From: Frondihabitans australicus
GTDB taxonomy: Bacteria > Actinomycetota > Actinomycetes > Actinomycetales > Microbacteriaceae
Direction of reading: 5' to 3'
Assembly: GCF_003634555.1 (NCBI RefSeq)
Contig: NZ_RBKS01000001.1
Coordinates: 3,534,001 to 3,598,000, forward strand
Length of the DNA: 64,000 nt
Part shown: positions 28,450 through 36,093 of the stretch, in pieces
How the letters are laid out: every line of letters begins with the position of its first letter
Numbering within the stretch: the stretch's first letter is position 1
Notes under the pieces: generated by a model
What the model was told of the DNA's origin: nothing
The model's input: the letters and a program-made list of their open reading frames with translations, nothing else
Database searches by the model: none
Translations under genes and position numbers: made by a program

Positions 28450-29175
28450 CTAGGGGGCGGGCGGGGCGACGGGCGCAGGATCCGGCATCACCGGCAGCGA
28501 CGCCAGTCGCCTCGTGCGCGCCCACACGAAGAACCCCGTCAGCGTGAACACCCCGTAGAAGACGTACATGATCGCCGACGCCCAGTACCCGGCGCTCAGC
28601 AGCAGCGGCACCCCGACGATGTCGACGGCGACCCAGATCAGCCAGAACTCGACCCAACCCTTGGCCATGCCGTAGGTGGCGAGAAGCGAGCCCATGAAGA
28701 TCCAGGCGTCGCTCCAGACGGGCGGGTACGAGCCGAGGGCGGAGAAGATCGGCGTGAGCACGGCGGTTCCGGCGACGAGGGCCACCGCGAGCAGGATGCG
28801 GGTGCGCAGGCCGGCCCAGACGGGTTCGACTGCGCCTGCTCCTGCGCCCTGAGTCGACGCGTCGCCCGACGAGCGGACACGACGGCGCGTGCGCTGCCAC
28901 GCCCACCACCCGTAGATCGAGACGACGATGAACATGACCTGGCGGCCCGCCTGGCCGAGCAGGTTGACCGGGTTCGGGGTGTCGAAGACGGCCCCGAGGA
29001 AGACGGTGAAGAGCAGCACGTTGCCCGCGATGCCGATCGGCCACGCCCAGACCTTGCGGCGCATGCCGCCGAGCGCCGAGACGAGGCCGAAGAGATTGCC
29101 GATCACCTCGCGCCAGAGCACGGTCTGGTCGCCCACCTGGAAGGTGGAGTCGAAGAGCCAGCGGATCGCGTCCAT
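28450..29175 (-). CDS. pnuC: Nicotinamide mononucleotide/riboside transporter PnuC
   Basis: A 241-aa, seven-helix vitamin transporter of the PnuC family. Visible family features are the N-terminal WREVIGNLFGLVSALGGMRRKVWAWPIG stretch, IYGWWAWQR near residue 90 and the C-terminal FWLIWVAVDIVGVPLLL near 175-190. It facilitates uptake of nicotinamide riboside for NAD synthesis, driven by intracellular phosphorylation. The loop near residues 97-115 is charged and probably cytoplasmic. The ATG at 29175 starts 284 bp after the neighbouring gene. Confidence 0.9.
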   Translation of the reverse strand: MDAIRWLFDSTFQVGDQTVLWREVIGNLFGLVSALGGMRRKVWAWPIGIAGNVLLFTVFLGAVFDTPNPVNLLGQAGRQVMFIVVSIYGWWAWQRTRRRVRSSGDASTQGAGAGAVEPVWAGLRTRILLAVALVAGTAVLTPIFSALGSYPPVWSDAWIFMGSLLATYGMAKGWVEFWLIWVAVDIVGVPLLLSAGYWASAIMYVFYGVFTLTGFFVWARTRRLASLPVMPDPAPVAPPAP

Positions 29176-29459
29176 GCTGAGATCATCTCAGAGGCAAGGG
29201 AGGCCCCGCTCCGCCAGAGAGGTGTCGGCCGCAGAGAGAGGCCCCGCTCCCAGGGGCCGCGGGGGTAGGGGTTGGCGGCCTCCCATCCTGGGAGCGGAGC
29301 GGGGTCGCATGAACGCGCCCTCGGCAAGGGCTTCGCTGCCTGGCCAGGTCTCGTATCCCTCCGTGACCGGCCGCCGCGATCTCCTTGTACGCAGAGGATC
29401 GCCCCTCGTGTGGAGGGCGGCAATACGTCAAACGACGTAGTTCGATGCGGCGCCGGGGC
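29176..29459. other. Intergenic region with repeated GGCCCCGCTCC boxes
   Basis: 284 bp upstream of pnuC without a supported gene. GAGGCCCCGCTCC appears twice as a direct repeat (near 29205 and 29239), and an inverted relative, GGGAGCGGAGCGGGGTC, follows near 29290, so alternative hairpins can form. It could be a leader of pnuC. I do not recognise a known NAD or NMN riboswitch. Confidence 0.45.
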
Positions 29460-30365
29460 TCAGGGTGAGGGGACGAGCGCCTGCTCCTGCGCCCTGCGCA
29501 CCCGCGGCCGGTAGCTGGCGAAGAGCACCCCGCCCACGACGAACGCGCCGCCGACCACCTCGGGCACCGACGGCACCTCGCCGAAGACCGCCCACGAGGC
29601 GAGCACGCCGATCACCGGCACGAGCATGGAGAACGGGGCGACGGTGCTCGAGGGGTAGCGGGAGAGCAGCGTGTTCCAGAGCCCGTAGCCGACGACCGTC
29701 GCGATGATCACGACGTAGAGCAGGCCGAGGTCGGCGGGCAGGGCGTCGAGCGTGAACGCCGTCGCGAGCGCGTGGCCGACCGTGCGCGGGCCCTCGACGA
29801 CGAGCGCCAGCACCGCCATCGGAATCGGCGGCACGACCGACATCCACAGCGTGAGGTGAAGCGGGTTCGGGGCCTGGGCCTTGCGCGACGAGACGTTGCC
29901 GAGCGCCCACCCGAGCGCACCGCAGAGCACGAGAACCAGCGGCAGGATCGCCGACACCTGCGCCCGGTACACCGCGATCGCCGCCAGCCCCGCCACCGCG
30001 ATGCCGATGCCGATCGCCTGCCGCCTGGAGATGCGCTCGCGCAGGAACAGCCCGGCGAGCATCACCGTGAACGGCGCCGACGCCTGCAGCACGATCGACG
30101 CGAGCCCCGACGACACCCCGGCCGACATGCCGAGGTAGAGGAACGCGAACTGCACGATCCCGAGACACGTGCCCACCGCGAGCAGCCACCGCACCTTCAC
30201 CCTCGGCCGCGGCACGAGGAACACCGTCGGGATCGCGATCAGCACGAACCGCACGGCCACCGTGAGCAGCGGTGGGAAGTGCCGCAGCGCCAGCTCGGTC
30301 GCCGGGAAGTTGAGCCCCCAGCACACCGCCACGAGCGCGGCGAGAAAGCGGTCGCGGGGCGTCAT
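29460..30365 (-). CDS. EamA/DMT-family transporter
   Basis: A drug/metabolite-transporter-superfamily permease of 301 aa with ten TM helices in two EamA repeats (about residues 5-135 and 145-285); ALVAVCWGLNFPATELALRH opens the first repeat. It would export small metabolites such as amino acids or purines; the substrate is unknown. ATG 30365 was chosen with GGAGGG just upstream; ATG three codons earlier (30374) is an equal option. Longer in-frame readings run into non-homologous sequence. Confidence 0.88.
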   Translation of the reverse strand: MTPRDRFLAALVAVCWGLNFPATELALRHFPPLLTVAVRFVLIAIPTVFLVPRPRVKVRWLLAVGTCLGIVQFAFLYLGMSAGVSSGLASIVLQASAPFTVMLAGLFLRERISRRQAIGIGIAVAGLAAIAVYRAQVSAILPLVLVLCGALGWALGNVSSRKAQAPNPLHLTLWMSVVPPIPMAVLALVVEGPRTVGHALATAFTLDALPADLGLLYVVIIATVVGYGLWNTLLSRYPSSTVAPFSMLVPVIGVLASWAVFGEVPSVPEVVGGAFVVGGVLFASYRPRVRRAQEQALVPSP

Positions 30366-30570
30366 GCCCTCCATCCTCGCCCGGTCGCAGGAGCCGCGAC
30401 AGAGCCAATCGCACCCGCGTGGCTCCGCACAGCATCCCGGCAGACCCCTGTGAACCCGCGCGCGGGTCAGCCCGCGTTCAGTAGATTCGTAGGCCTTGCC
30501 CGCGCCCGGACACTCGTCCGTGCCTGCCGTCCGGTGCTCCTGCGCCCGTGACGAGCGATGAAAGGACACA

Positions 30571-32028
30571 GTGACAGACCCCCTCGACCGCCTGCCCGCG
30601 CCCTCTCCCGCCCGCGACCGCTCGCGCCGCGCCGCCCGTTCGGCTCCGCTCGCCCGCCACGGCCGTCTGCCTCGCCGGAGCCCGTGGAAGGCGCTGGCGA
30701 CGACGGTCGCGGCCGCCGTGGCCGTCGTCGCGGTGAGCGGCGCCGCCGTCGGCGCGATCGCGCTGAAGCAGGTGAGCGACGACCTCGGCCCGGGGGTCGC
30801 CCTTCAGGGCGAGAAGACCGAGCCGGCGGTGAAGCAGCCGGGCGCGGGGCTCGCCGCCTACAAGGGCGGGTTCAACATCCTCATCGTCGGCACCGACAAC
30901 GACCCGAAGCAGGGCACCTCGTACGGCGTGCGCGATGCGACCCTGAACGACGTCAACATCCTGTTGCACGTCTCCGCGGACCACACGAACGCGACGGCCG
31001 TCAGCATCCCGCGCGACCTCGTCGTGCCGATCCCGTCGTGCCCGCGCACGGACGGACAGGGCTCGACCTCCGCGCAGTCGGCGGCGCCCATCAACTCCGC
31101 GTACGGCGACGGCGGGCTCAACTGCGTCGTGCAGACGGTCAAGCAGCTCACCGGAGTCGACATCCCGTTCGCCGGGCAGATCTCGTTCAACGGCGTCATC
31201 GAGATGTCGAACGCGATCGGGGGAGTGCCCGTCTGCGTGAACAAGCCGATCCACGACCGCTACACCGGGCTGAACCTGCCGGCGGGCACGTCGACGCTGT
31301 CGGGCGCCGACGCGCTGGCGTTCCTCCGCTCGCGGCACGGCGTGGGCGACGGCTCCGACCTCGGTCGCATCTCGAGCCAGCAGGTCTACCTGTCGTCGAT
31401 GCTCCGCACGATCAAGTCGGGCGGCGTTCTCGGAAGCCCCACGAAGCTCTACGGCCTCGCTCGCGCCGCGGCGTCGAACATGACCCTGTCGAACAGCCTC
31501 AACAGCACGTCGACCCTCATCTCGATGGGCAGCGCGCTCCGCGATCTGGACTTGAGTCGTGTGAACTTCGTGCAGTACCCGGGCAGCACCGCGGGCACGG
31601 GCATCTACGCCGACAAGGTGCAGCCCGACACGGCCACCGCGGCCGAGCTGTTCGGGGCGATCAAAGCTGACCGGCCGTTCACGGTGCCGGCGGGGTCCAC
31701 GGGCATCGGGTCGGAGTCGAGCGCTGCGGCCGGGACGGGCTCCGGCGCCGCGACTGGTGCCGCCGGGGGGTCGGGTACCGCGAGCGCGGGGGCCGGCGGC
31801 GCCGGGGCGGCGGGCGGATCCTCGGCGGCGGCCGGGGGCTCCGGGGCGGCGGGCTCTGCCGCGGGCTCGGGTGCGGCGGGGTCTGCGGGGTCGAGCGCGT
31901 CTGGGTCGAGCGGCGGGGCGACGGCTCCTGCGACCATCGGCTCGGGAGCCTCGACGGGCGCGGCCATCTCGGGCCTCACCGGGCAGACGGCCGCCGATCA
32001 GACCTGCTCGGTGGCCTACCGCTTCTAG
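30571..32028 (+). CDS. LytR-CpsA-Psr (LCP) family cell-envelope protein
   Basis: A 485-aa LCP protein. A basic, disordered N-terminus (about 40 residues) precedes one TM helix (about 42-65). The LCP domain follows: FNILIVGTDN near 107, DVNILLHVSADHTNATAVSIPRDLVVPIP near 127-155 with the conserved Arg-Asp, and ALAFLRSRHG near 249. LCP enzymes attach glycopolymers such as teichoic acid or arabinogalactan-like chains to peptidoglycan outside the cell. Residues about 370-465 are a Gly/Ser/Ala low-complexity linker, followed by a short end with a lone cysteine. The start is GTG with GAAAGGA upstream. Confidence 0.9.
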   Translation: MTDPLDRLPAPSPARDRSRRAARSAPLARHGRLPRRSPWKALATTVAAAVAVVAVSGAAVGAIALKQVSDDLGPGVALQGEKTEPAVKQPGAGLAAYKGGFNILIVGTDNDPKQGTSYGVRDATLNDVNILLHVSADHTNATAVSIPRDLVVPIPSCPRTDGQGSTSAQSAAPINSAYGDGGLNCVVQTVKQLTGVDIPFAGQISFNGVIEMSNAIGGVPVCVNKPIHDRYTGLNLPAGTSTLSGADALAFLRSRHGVGDGSDLGRISSQQVYLSSMLRTIKSGGVLGSPTKLYGLARAAASNMTLSNSLNSTSTLISMGSALRDLDLSRVNFVQYPGSTAGTGIYADKVQPDTATAAELFGAIKADRPFTVPAGSTGIGSESSAAAGTGSGAATGAAGGSGTASAGAGGAGAAGGSSAAAGGSGAAGSAAGSGAAGSAGSSASGSSGGATAPATIGSGASTGAAISGLTGQTAADQTCSVAYRF

Positions 32029-32073
32029 TCGAGGTGGTGCGTCGCCCGCCCGTGTCGCCCCCGCCCCCGCCGC

Positions 32074-32151
32074 ATTTCGCGACCGGAACGGCGCTCCGGC
32101 CTCATGCGTCACCGATGTTCCGGGGGCCTCGGGGCGAACCGGTCGCGAAAT
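32074..32151. repeat. Inverted repeat downstream of the LCP gene
   Basis: ATTTCGCGACCGG (32074-32086) pairs with CCGGTCGCGAAAT (32139-32151), and GC-rich inner hairpins fill the loop. It is one of the long intergenic palindromes that mark gene ends in this window. Confidence 0.6.
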
Positions 32152-32175
32152 CGAGACCGCGGCCGGGAACGAGGA

Positions 32176-32212
32176 GAGCCGCCCCGCGAGTAACCATCTC
32201 GCGGGGCGGCTC
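32176..32212. terminator. 15-bp perfect hairpin
   Basis: GAGCCGCCCCGCGAG (32176-32190) and its complement (32198-32212) enclose TAACCAT. It follows the LCP gene by about 150 bp. From here to the tRNA at 32571 I see no gene, only a further inverted repeat of CCCTGCGAGGCCG near 32252-32291. Confidence 0.65.
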
Positions 32213-32570
32213 CGTGTCACTCGACCGATCGGGGATGTCGGGAGTGGAGACCCTGCGAGGCCGGGATCAGGGGTGTTCGGCCTCGCAGGGCGCTGCGTCT
32301 GGCGGCGTCGCCAGTGAATGTGCGCCCCACATCGGCGCGATCAGGTGTTCGGGCACCTGCTCGTCGGGATACCGCCGTCGGGAGTGGGGCTGGCTGATGG
32401 AATGACTCTAAGTGGTCCTCATTATGGAGGACAAGAGGACACGCGCACCCAGATCGGGGGTCAAAAATGTGGGCCTTAATGCGGACAAGCAGGCGCAGGA
32501 TGCACGGGGTGAGTTCACACCCGGCCACCCGCTATAGTTGAGGCCGTGTGCTCGCGCGAGCGAGCGCCAC

Positions 32571-32660
32571 GGAGCCGTCGCATAGTTCGGCCTAGTGCAC
32601 CACCCTGCTAAGGTGGAGTCCCCTTTTTGGGGACCGTGGGTTCAAATCCCACCGGCTCCG
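32571..32660 (+). tRNA. tRNA-Ser (anticodon GCT)
   Basis: Class II tRNA: acceptor GGAGCCG/CGGCTCC with discriminator G, anticodon stem CCACC/GGTGG around CTGCTAA (anticodon GCT), long variable arm GTCCCC...GGGGAC, and T-loop GGTTCAAATCC. It marks the boundary between core chromosome and the variable region. Confidence 0.96.
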
Positions 32661-32670
32661 CTTCCGGGTC

Positions 32671-32704
32671 GATGACGAATCTAAATCCATTTGATGACGT
32701 ATCT
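32671..32704 (+). repeat. Direct repeat GATGACG(A/T)ATCT just after the tRNA
   Basis: GATGACGAATCT (32671-32682) and GATGACGTATCT (32693-32704) differ at one base and start 22 bp apart, beginning 11 bp past the tRNA. Position and spacing resemble recombinase arm-type sites at tRNA attachment loci; this is inference. Confidence 0.45.
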
Positions 32705-32716
32705 CGATCCGCGCGA

Positions 32717-32743
32717 AAAGCCCCCGATATTTTCGGGGGCTTT
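32717..32743 (+). terminator. Rho-independent terminator of tRNA-Ser(GCT)
   Basis: AAAGCCCCCGA pairs with TCGGGGGCTTT around a short AT-rich loop, and a T-rich tail (TTTCGTTGTT) follows. Confidence 0.85.
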
Positions 32744-32815
32744 CGTTGTTCTTGGCGCTCGCCACCGCGGTCTCGGCGAGGACTTCGCGGCGGAGGACGC
32801 CCCGCGGGCGCGTAA

Positions 32816-32855
32816 AAGGCCCCGGCACGCCCATTTTTGGGCGCGCCGGGGCCTT
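32816..32855 (-). terminator. Terminator downstream of the transposase-like gene
   Basis: AAGGCCCCGGC-A-CGCCCA pairs with TGGGCGCGCCGGGGCCTT with one mismatch. Read on the minus strand the stem is followed by TTTTACG, suited to ending the minus-strand transcript about 100 bp after the stop at 32957. Confidence 0.75.
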
Positions 32856-32956
32856 CGTCGTTCAGATGTCGCTCTGGAGTCGTTGGCAGTCCTGTTCCGG
32901 GGCGCGACGATTATCCCCGTCCAGCGCAGGGTTTTTGGGTGCCGCCGAGGTCTTTT

Positions 32957-34885
32957 CTAGGTCCTGCTGACCACGACAGTCGGGCGGGCTTTGTAACCCC
33001 GCCTGTAGTGGCTTCGGTCGTTGCGGTCCCGGAGTCTCTTCGGGGGTCGCCGGCGTGCACCGGGTTTGGGCATGGGGACGGTAATGCCCGTTCGGAGCTT
33101 GATGGCCAGGTTCTTTTGCTCGAGTTTGAAGCGCTCGTGCATGTACTGGGCGATGCGGGTCATGTTGAACGCGACGAGCATGAGCGCCCACGCGAGTTGC
33201 GCGACGGCAAGACCACGCATCGGACGGTTGGTCGGGTCGGAGAGGACGGATGCATCGTTGTGGAGGAAGTCGTTCGCGGACTCGCTGCTGGCGCGGTCAG
33301 CCTTGTAAACGCGGTTGTGCGCGCGTGTGGCGTAGCCGTACTTCTGCCCGGATTCCTTCTCGCTCTCGGCAATGGGGATGTTGAGGGACTTCTTGCAGCA
33401 GATGTCGACGTCTCGTTCGAGAATCTGGCTCTCGTTGATGGGGGCGAGGTTGTCTTTCTGGAGGGCCTTCTTCGTCATCGTGCGGAGAGGGCAGTCGACG
33501 GTGGCGGAGTCGCCCATGGCGGGGCACTGGTACTTGACACTGCTCGGGTTCGGGTTGTGGTCCTTGATGTGCAGCTTGTACGCCTGCCGGAGGTCGATGT
33601 CCCGCCAGTACTCCTCGACCGTGATGAGGCCATCGTCGTACCGGATAGTCGCTTCGAGCAGCTCCTTGGGTGTGCTGGCGCAGTACCAGTCGCCTTCGAC
33701 GAAGTGCGCACCTCCGAATCCGTTGGTGATGCCCTTCTGGCCGCCGACCTTGCCGCCTTTGTAGTCCTTGACGACCTTGATGCCGCGTTCGCGCAGGGGG
33801 CGGTGGAACTTCTCGACGGTTAGCTGGGTGTAGCCCTTGTCGAATGAGAGGCGGCTGATTTTGGTGCCTCGGCCCATGATGATGTCAACGAGGGCGATGG
33901 TGTGCTCGCCGATGCGCTTGTTGGGCGCGCTGAGGCTGCCGGCGTAGGCGAGCTGCGGTGGCGCGAGGGTGTTGTCCGCGGAAGGGTCTTCGTAGACGCC
34001 GAGCATGACATTGCCCATGAACGCCATCTGCCAGTCGGATGCCACCCACGTTGTGACGCCCGCGGAGTCTTTGACGGCGGCGCCCTTTTCGACCGGGTAG
34101 AGGCCGGCCTGCGGCTCGAGGACGACTCTTTCGACTTCCGACTCCGGGTCTTCGGGGTCCATGTCGGCGTACCGCTCGAACTTCTCCAGGCCGTTCGTGT
34201 CGCGGCGCCATGGCGCCAGCTGTGACACCGCCTCGAGAGCGGTCTGGTCGACGGTTAGGGCCACCGTGTTTTGGCGGCGAACGGAACGGGGGAGCTCTTC
34301 GAGGGTCATCTGAATGAGCGCGCAGGTGAACTTGTCACCGCGCGACATCATCTCTTCGACGAAGTCCTCATTCTCGGCCAGGTCTTCTTCGAGCTTCTCG
34401 CGCTCGAGCCGGCCGATGGCGCACTTGCGGCCGCCGCCCCAAGCGTCCCACGTTTTCGTCAGACGGCGAACAGCTCGCCGGGCGAGCTGGTTCCAATTGC
34501 GCGTGGTCCCGTCGAACAGGTGGGAGATGCCGAGCGCTTCTTTGGCGGCGTTGGTGAGTCGGTGCCCGAGGGCGTGGCCGAGGATGGTGCCCTTGAGAGC
34601 AGACCGTTCCGCGACGAGGACCAACATGAGGGTGAGGATGACTTCATCGTCGATTGTGGGCTTTCGGCCGCCCCGGTACCTTTCGGCGCTGTCGGCCTCG
34701 CGCCACTCGCACACGAGGGTGAGCACGCCGGAGCGGCGAAGACGCTGCCTCCATCGTAGGACGAGGCCCTTGTCGATGCTCGACGTGTTCAGGGAGCCGG
34801 AGACGACCTCTGCCATCGGCATGAGCCCATAGAGGGTTTCGTCGAAGACGTCGTCGATGTCGACGTCGCTGCTGTACGCGCTCAC
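32957..34885 (-). CDS. DDE-transposase-like protein coupled to a recombinase-like gene
   Basis: A 642-aa protein with the layout of a DDE transposase. A helical N-terminal region (TLMLVLVAERSALKGTILG near residues 70-90) is followed by candidate catalytic acids in ALTVDQTAL (near 212), RLSFDKGYT (near 347) and a glutamate in ASSESANDFLH (near 534). The end RGLAVAQLAWALMLVAFNM is typical of the last helix of such enzymes. A central CPAM...DCPLR and CCKK stretch could bind zinc. The IS family is not recognised and no terminal repeats are visible next to it. GTG 34885 overlaps the stop of the recombinase-like gene, so both are co-translated, which is unusual for a simple IS. Confidence 0.65.
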   Translation of the reverse strand: MSAYSSDVDIDDVFDETLYGLMPMAEVVSGSLNTSSIDKGLVLRWRQRLRRSGVLTLVCEWREADSAERYRGGRKPTIDDEVILTLMLVLVAERSALKGTILGHALGHRLTNAAKEALGISHLFDGTTRNWNQLARRAVRRLTKTWDAWGGGRKCAIGRLEREKLEEDLAENEDFVEEMMSRGDKFTCALIQMTLEELPRSVRRQNTVALTVDQTALEAVSQLAPWRRDTNGLEKFERYADMDPEDPESEVERVVLEPQAGLYPVEKGAAVKDSAGVTTWVASDWQMAFMGNVMLGVYEDPSADNTLAPPQLAYAGSLSAPNKRIGEHTIALVDIIMGRGTKISRLSFDKGYTQLTVEKFHRPLRERGIKVVKDYKGGKVGGQKGITNGFGGAHFVEGDWYCASTPKELLEATIRYDDGLITVEEYWRDIDLRQAYKLHIKDHNPNPSSVKYQCPAMGDSATVDCPLRTMTKKALQKDNLAPINESQILERDVDICCKKSLNIPIAESEKESGQKYGYATRAHNRVYKADRASSESANDFLHNDASVLSDPTNRPMRGLAVAQLAWALMLVAFNMTRIAQYMHERFKLEQKNLAIKLRTGITVPMPKPGARRRPPKRLRDRNDRSHYRRGYKARPTVVVSRT

Positions 34886-35883
34886 GCCTTCGCCGCCTTC
34901 ATGACGTCGTGAAACTCGCTGACGAGGTCCAGGTCGTCGAGCCGGCTGAACGGCTCGTATCGAGCGACCAGTGCCTTGATGGACGCGTAGCCGGAGAGGT
35001 GCGTAACAATTCGGAAAGGGAGCCGGTCGAGCATGTCGACAATCCACGTGTCGCGCAGTTTCATCTGGTCCGGCGCGCTCTTCAGCTTAAAAACGTGAGC
35101 TCCGTGCTGGACTCGCCATCGGGACGTGGCGGTACCTGGCCGAACGATGTATTCCGAGGTCGACCGCTGCTCGAGCGCCGTCAGGAACCCTGGGGTCCAC
35201 TCGGCCCGCATGGCAACTTGCCTGGCGTTAGCACCTTGGACATCGATGAGGACCGTGTCGCCGTCAACGCAGACATCGGAGGGCCGAACGAAGACGATTT
35301 CCGGAGTCCGAAGCCCGGCGCCGCCGGCGAGAGCGACAGCGGCCATGGCATCGACTCTGTTTCGAAGGGCTCGCGACGAAGCCCAGCTGCGGGCATTAGC
35401 GAGCTCGTTCTTTGTGTAGACAGACACGGTGCCGCGTTGCCCAGAATGGCGGCTCTGCAGGCTTCGGCCGGTGCTGTGCAGGACGAACCGCTGAAGCATG
35501 CTCTGGTAGGCGGTTCTCGTGTTCACGTTCGTGTAGACCGTGTGGAGGAAGCGGCGAAGGAGCGTGTCCGTGAACAGGTCCGTGACGTTCAGAGGGGTGT
35601 GCATCTCGAGGACCGCCCACAGGACGAACGCCGTCACCCGGTGACTGAGTTGCGTCACGTAGGTCTCTGAGGGCGACGGGTACGAGCCAAGTAGCGGCGC
35701 GAGGAAGTTCTGGATGTCCTCCCACACGCCGGCGGGCGCAGTTTGGGTGCGCCGCATGTTCTTCATCGCCTTCTTTGCAATGCGCGTGTTGTGCTCGTTT
35801 CTATGAGCATATTGTGCTAGAGCGCTAACGATTTGGGTAGAGGGGATTTCGACCGAGGCGGTGGCGGAAGGAGTTGGGATCAT
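34882..35883 (-). CDS. Tyrosine-recombinase-like protein A
   Basis: A 333-aa protein with the two-part layout of tyrosine recombinases. A helical core-binding region covers about residues 55-145. A catalytic-like domain follows: GGAGLRTPEI with R192 (first arginine), MKLRDTW with R277 (second arginine), HLSGY in place of the usual GH box, and Y309 in ARYEPF as possible nucleophile. Several catalytic positions are therefore present and others altered. ATG 35883 follows a weak AGACGGGG; a later start (residue 40 or 43) would place the 29-nt repeat at 35790-35818 upstream of the gene. It is homologous to the protein at 39844-40689 along its length. Confidence 0.65.
   Translation of the reverse strand: MIPTPSATASVEIPSTQIVSALAQYAHRNEHNTRIAKKAMKNMRRTQTAPAGVWEDIQNFLAPLLGSYPSPSETYVTQLSHRVTAFVLWAVLEMHTPLNVTDLFTDTLLRRFLHTVYTNVNTRTAYQSMLQRFVLHSTGRSLQSRHSGQRGTVSVYTKNELANARSWASSRALRNRVDAMAAVALAGGAGLRTPEIVFVRPSDVCVDGDTVLIDVQGANARQVAMRAEWTPGFLTALEQRSTSEYIVRPGTATSRWRVQHGAHVFKLKSAPDQMKLRDTWIVDMLDRLPFRIVTHLSGYASIKALVARYEPFSRLDDLDLVSEFHDVMKAAKA
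35790..35818 (-). repeat. 29-nt palindromic repeat, copy 1
   Basis: On the minus strand it reads AGCACAATATGCTCATA then GAAACGAGCACA. It matches 24 of 29 positions with copy 2 at 41033-41061, in inverted orientation. Each copy is built of two small palindromes (AGCACA..TGTGCT-like and TGCTCAT..ATGAGCA-like). It lies inside the 5' part of recombinase-like gene A. Confidence 0.65.
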
Positions 35884-36093
35884 GCCCCGTCTATGCGCGG
35901 AAAATCGAACAGCCGTATCTGAAGGTAAAATCCCAGATCAGGGATCGTTTTCCTTGAATGGTCGGGCTGGAGTGGCCCGTTCGCATGTGGCGTGCCCACC
36001 GCATGCGACAGCACGTCAGAAGACTCGGCGGGCGAAGCGGAGATCAGCTATGCCCAGAATGAGACCCCGAGGGGCCCACCCTGGCGAGTTGGA

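Noticed and set aside
29176-29459. Known riboswitch upstream of pnuC
   Set aside because: No recognisable NAD, NMN or other riboswitch core could be assigned by eye; recorded only as a repeat-rich leader.
30478-32220. 580-codon minus-strand frame
   Set aside because: Antisense to the LCP gene, which has clear domains and a ribosome-binding site; the translation is Arg/Ala low-complexity.
32952-34885. Simple insertion sequence around the transposase-like gene
   Set aside because: No terminal inverted repeats or target duplication were seen next to the gene, and its start overlaps a recombinase-like gene.
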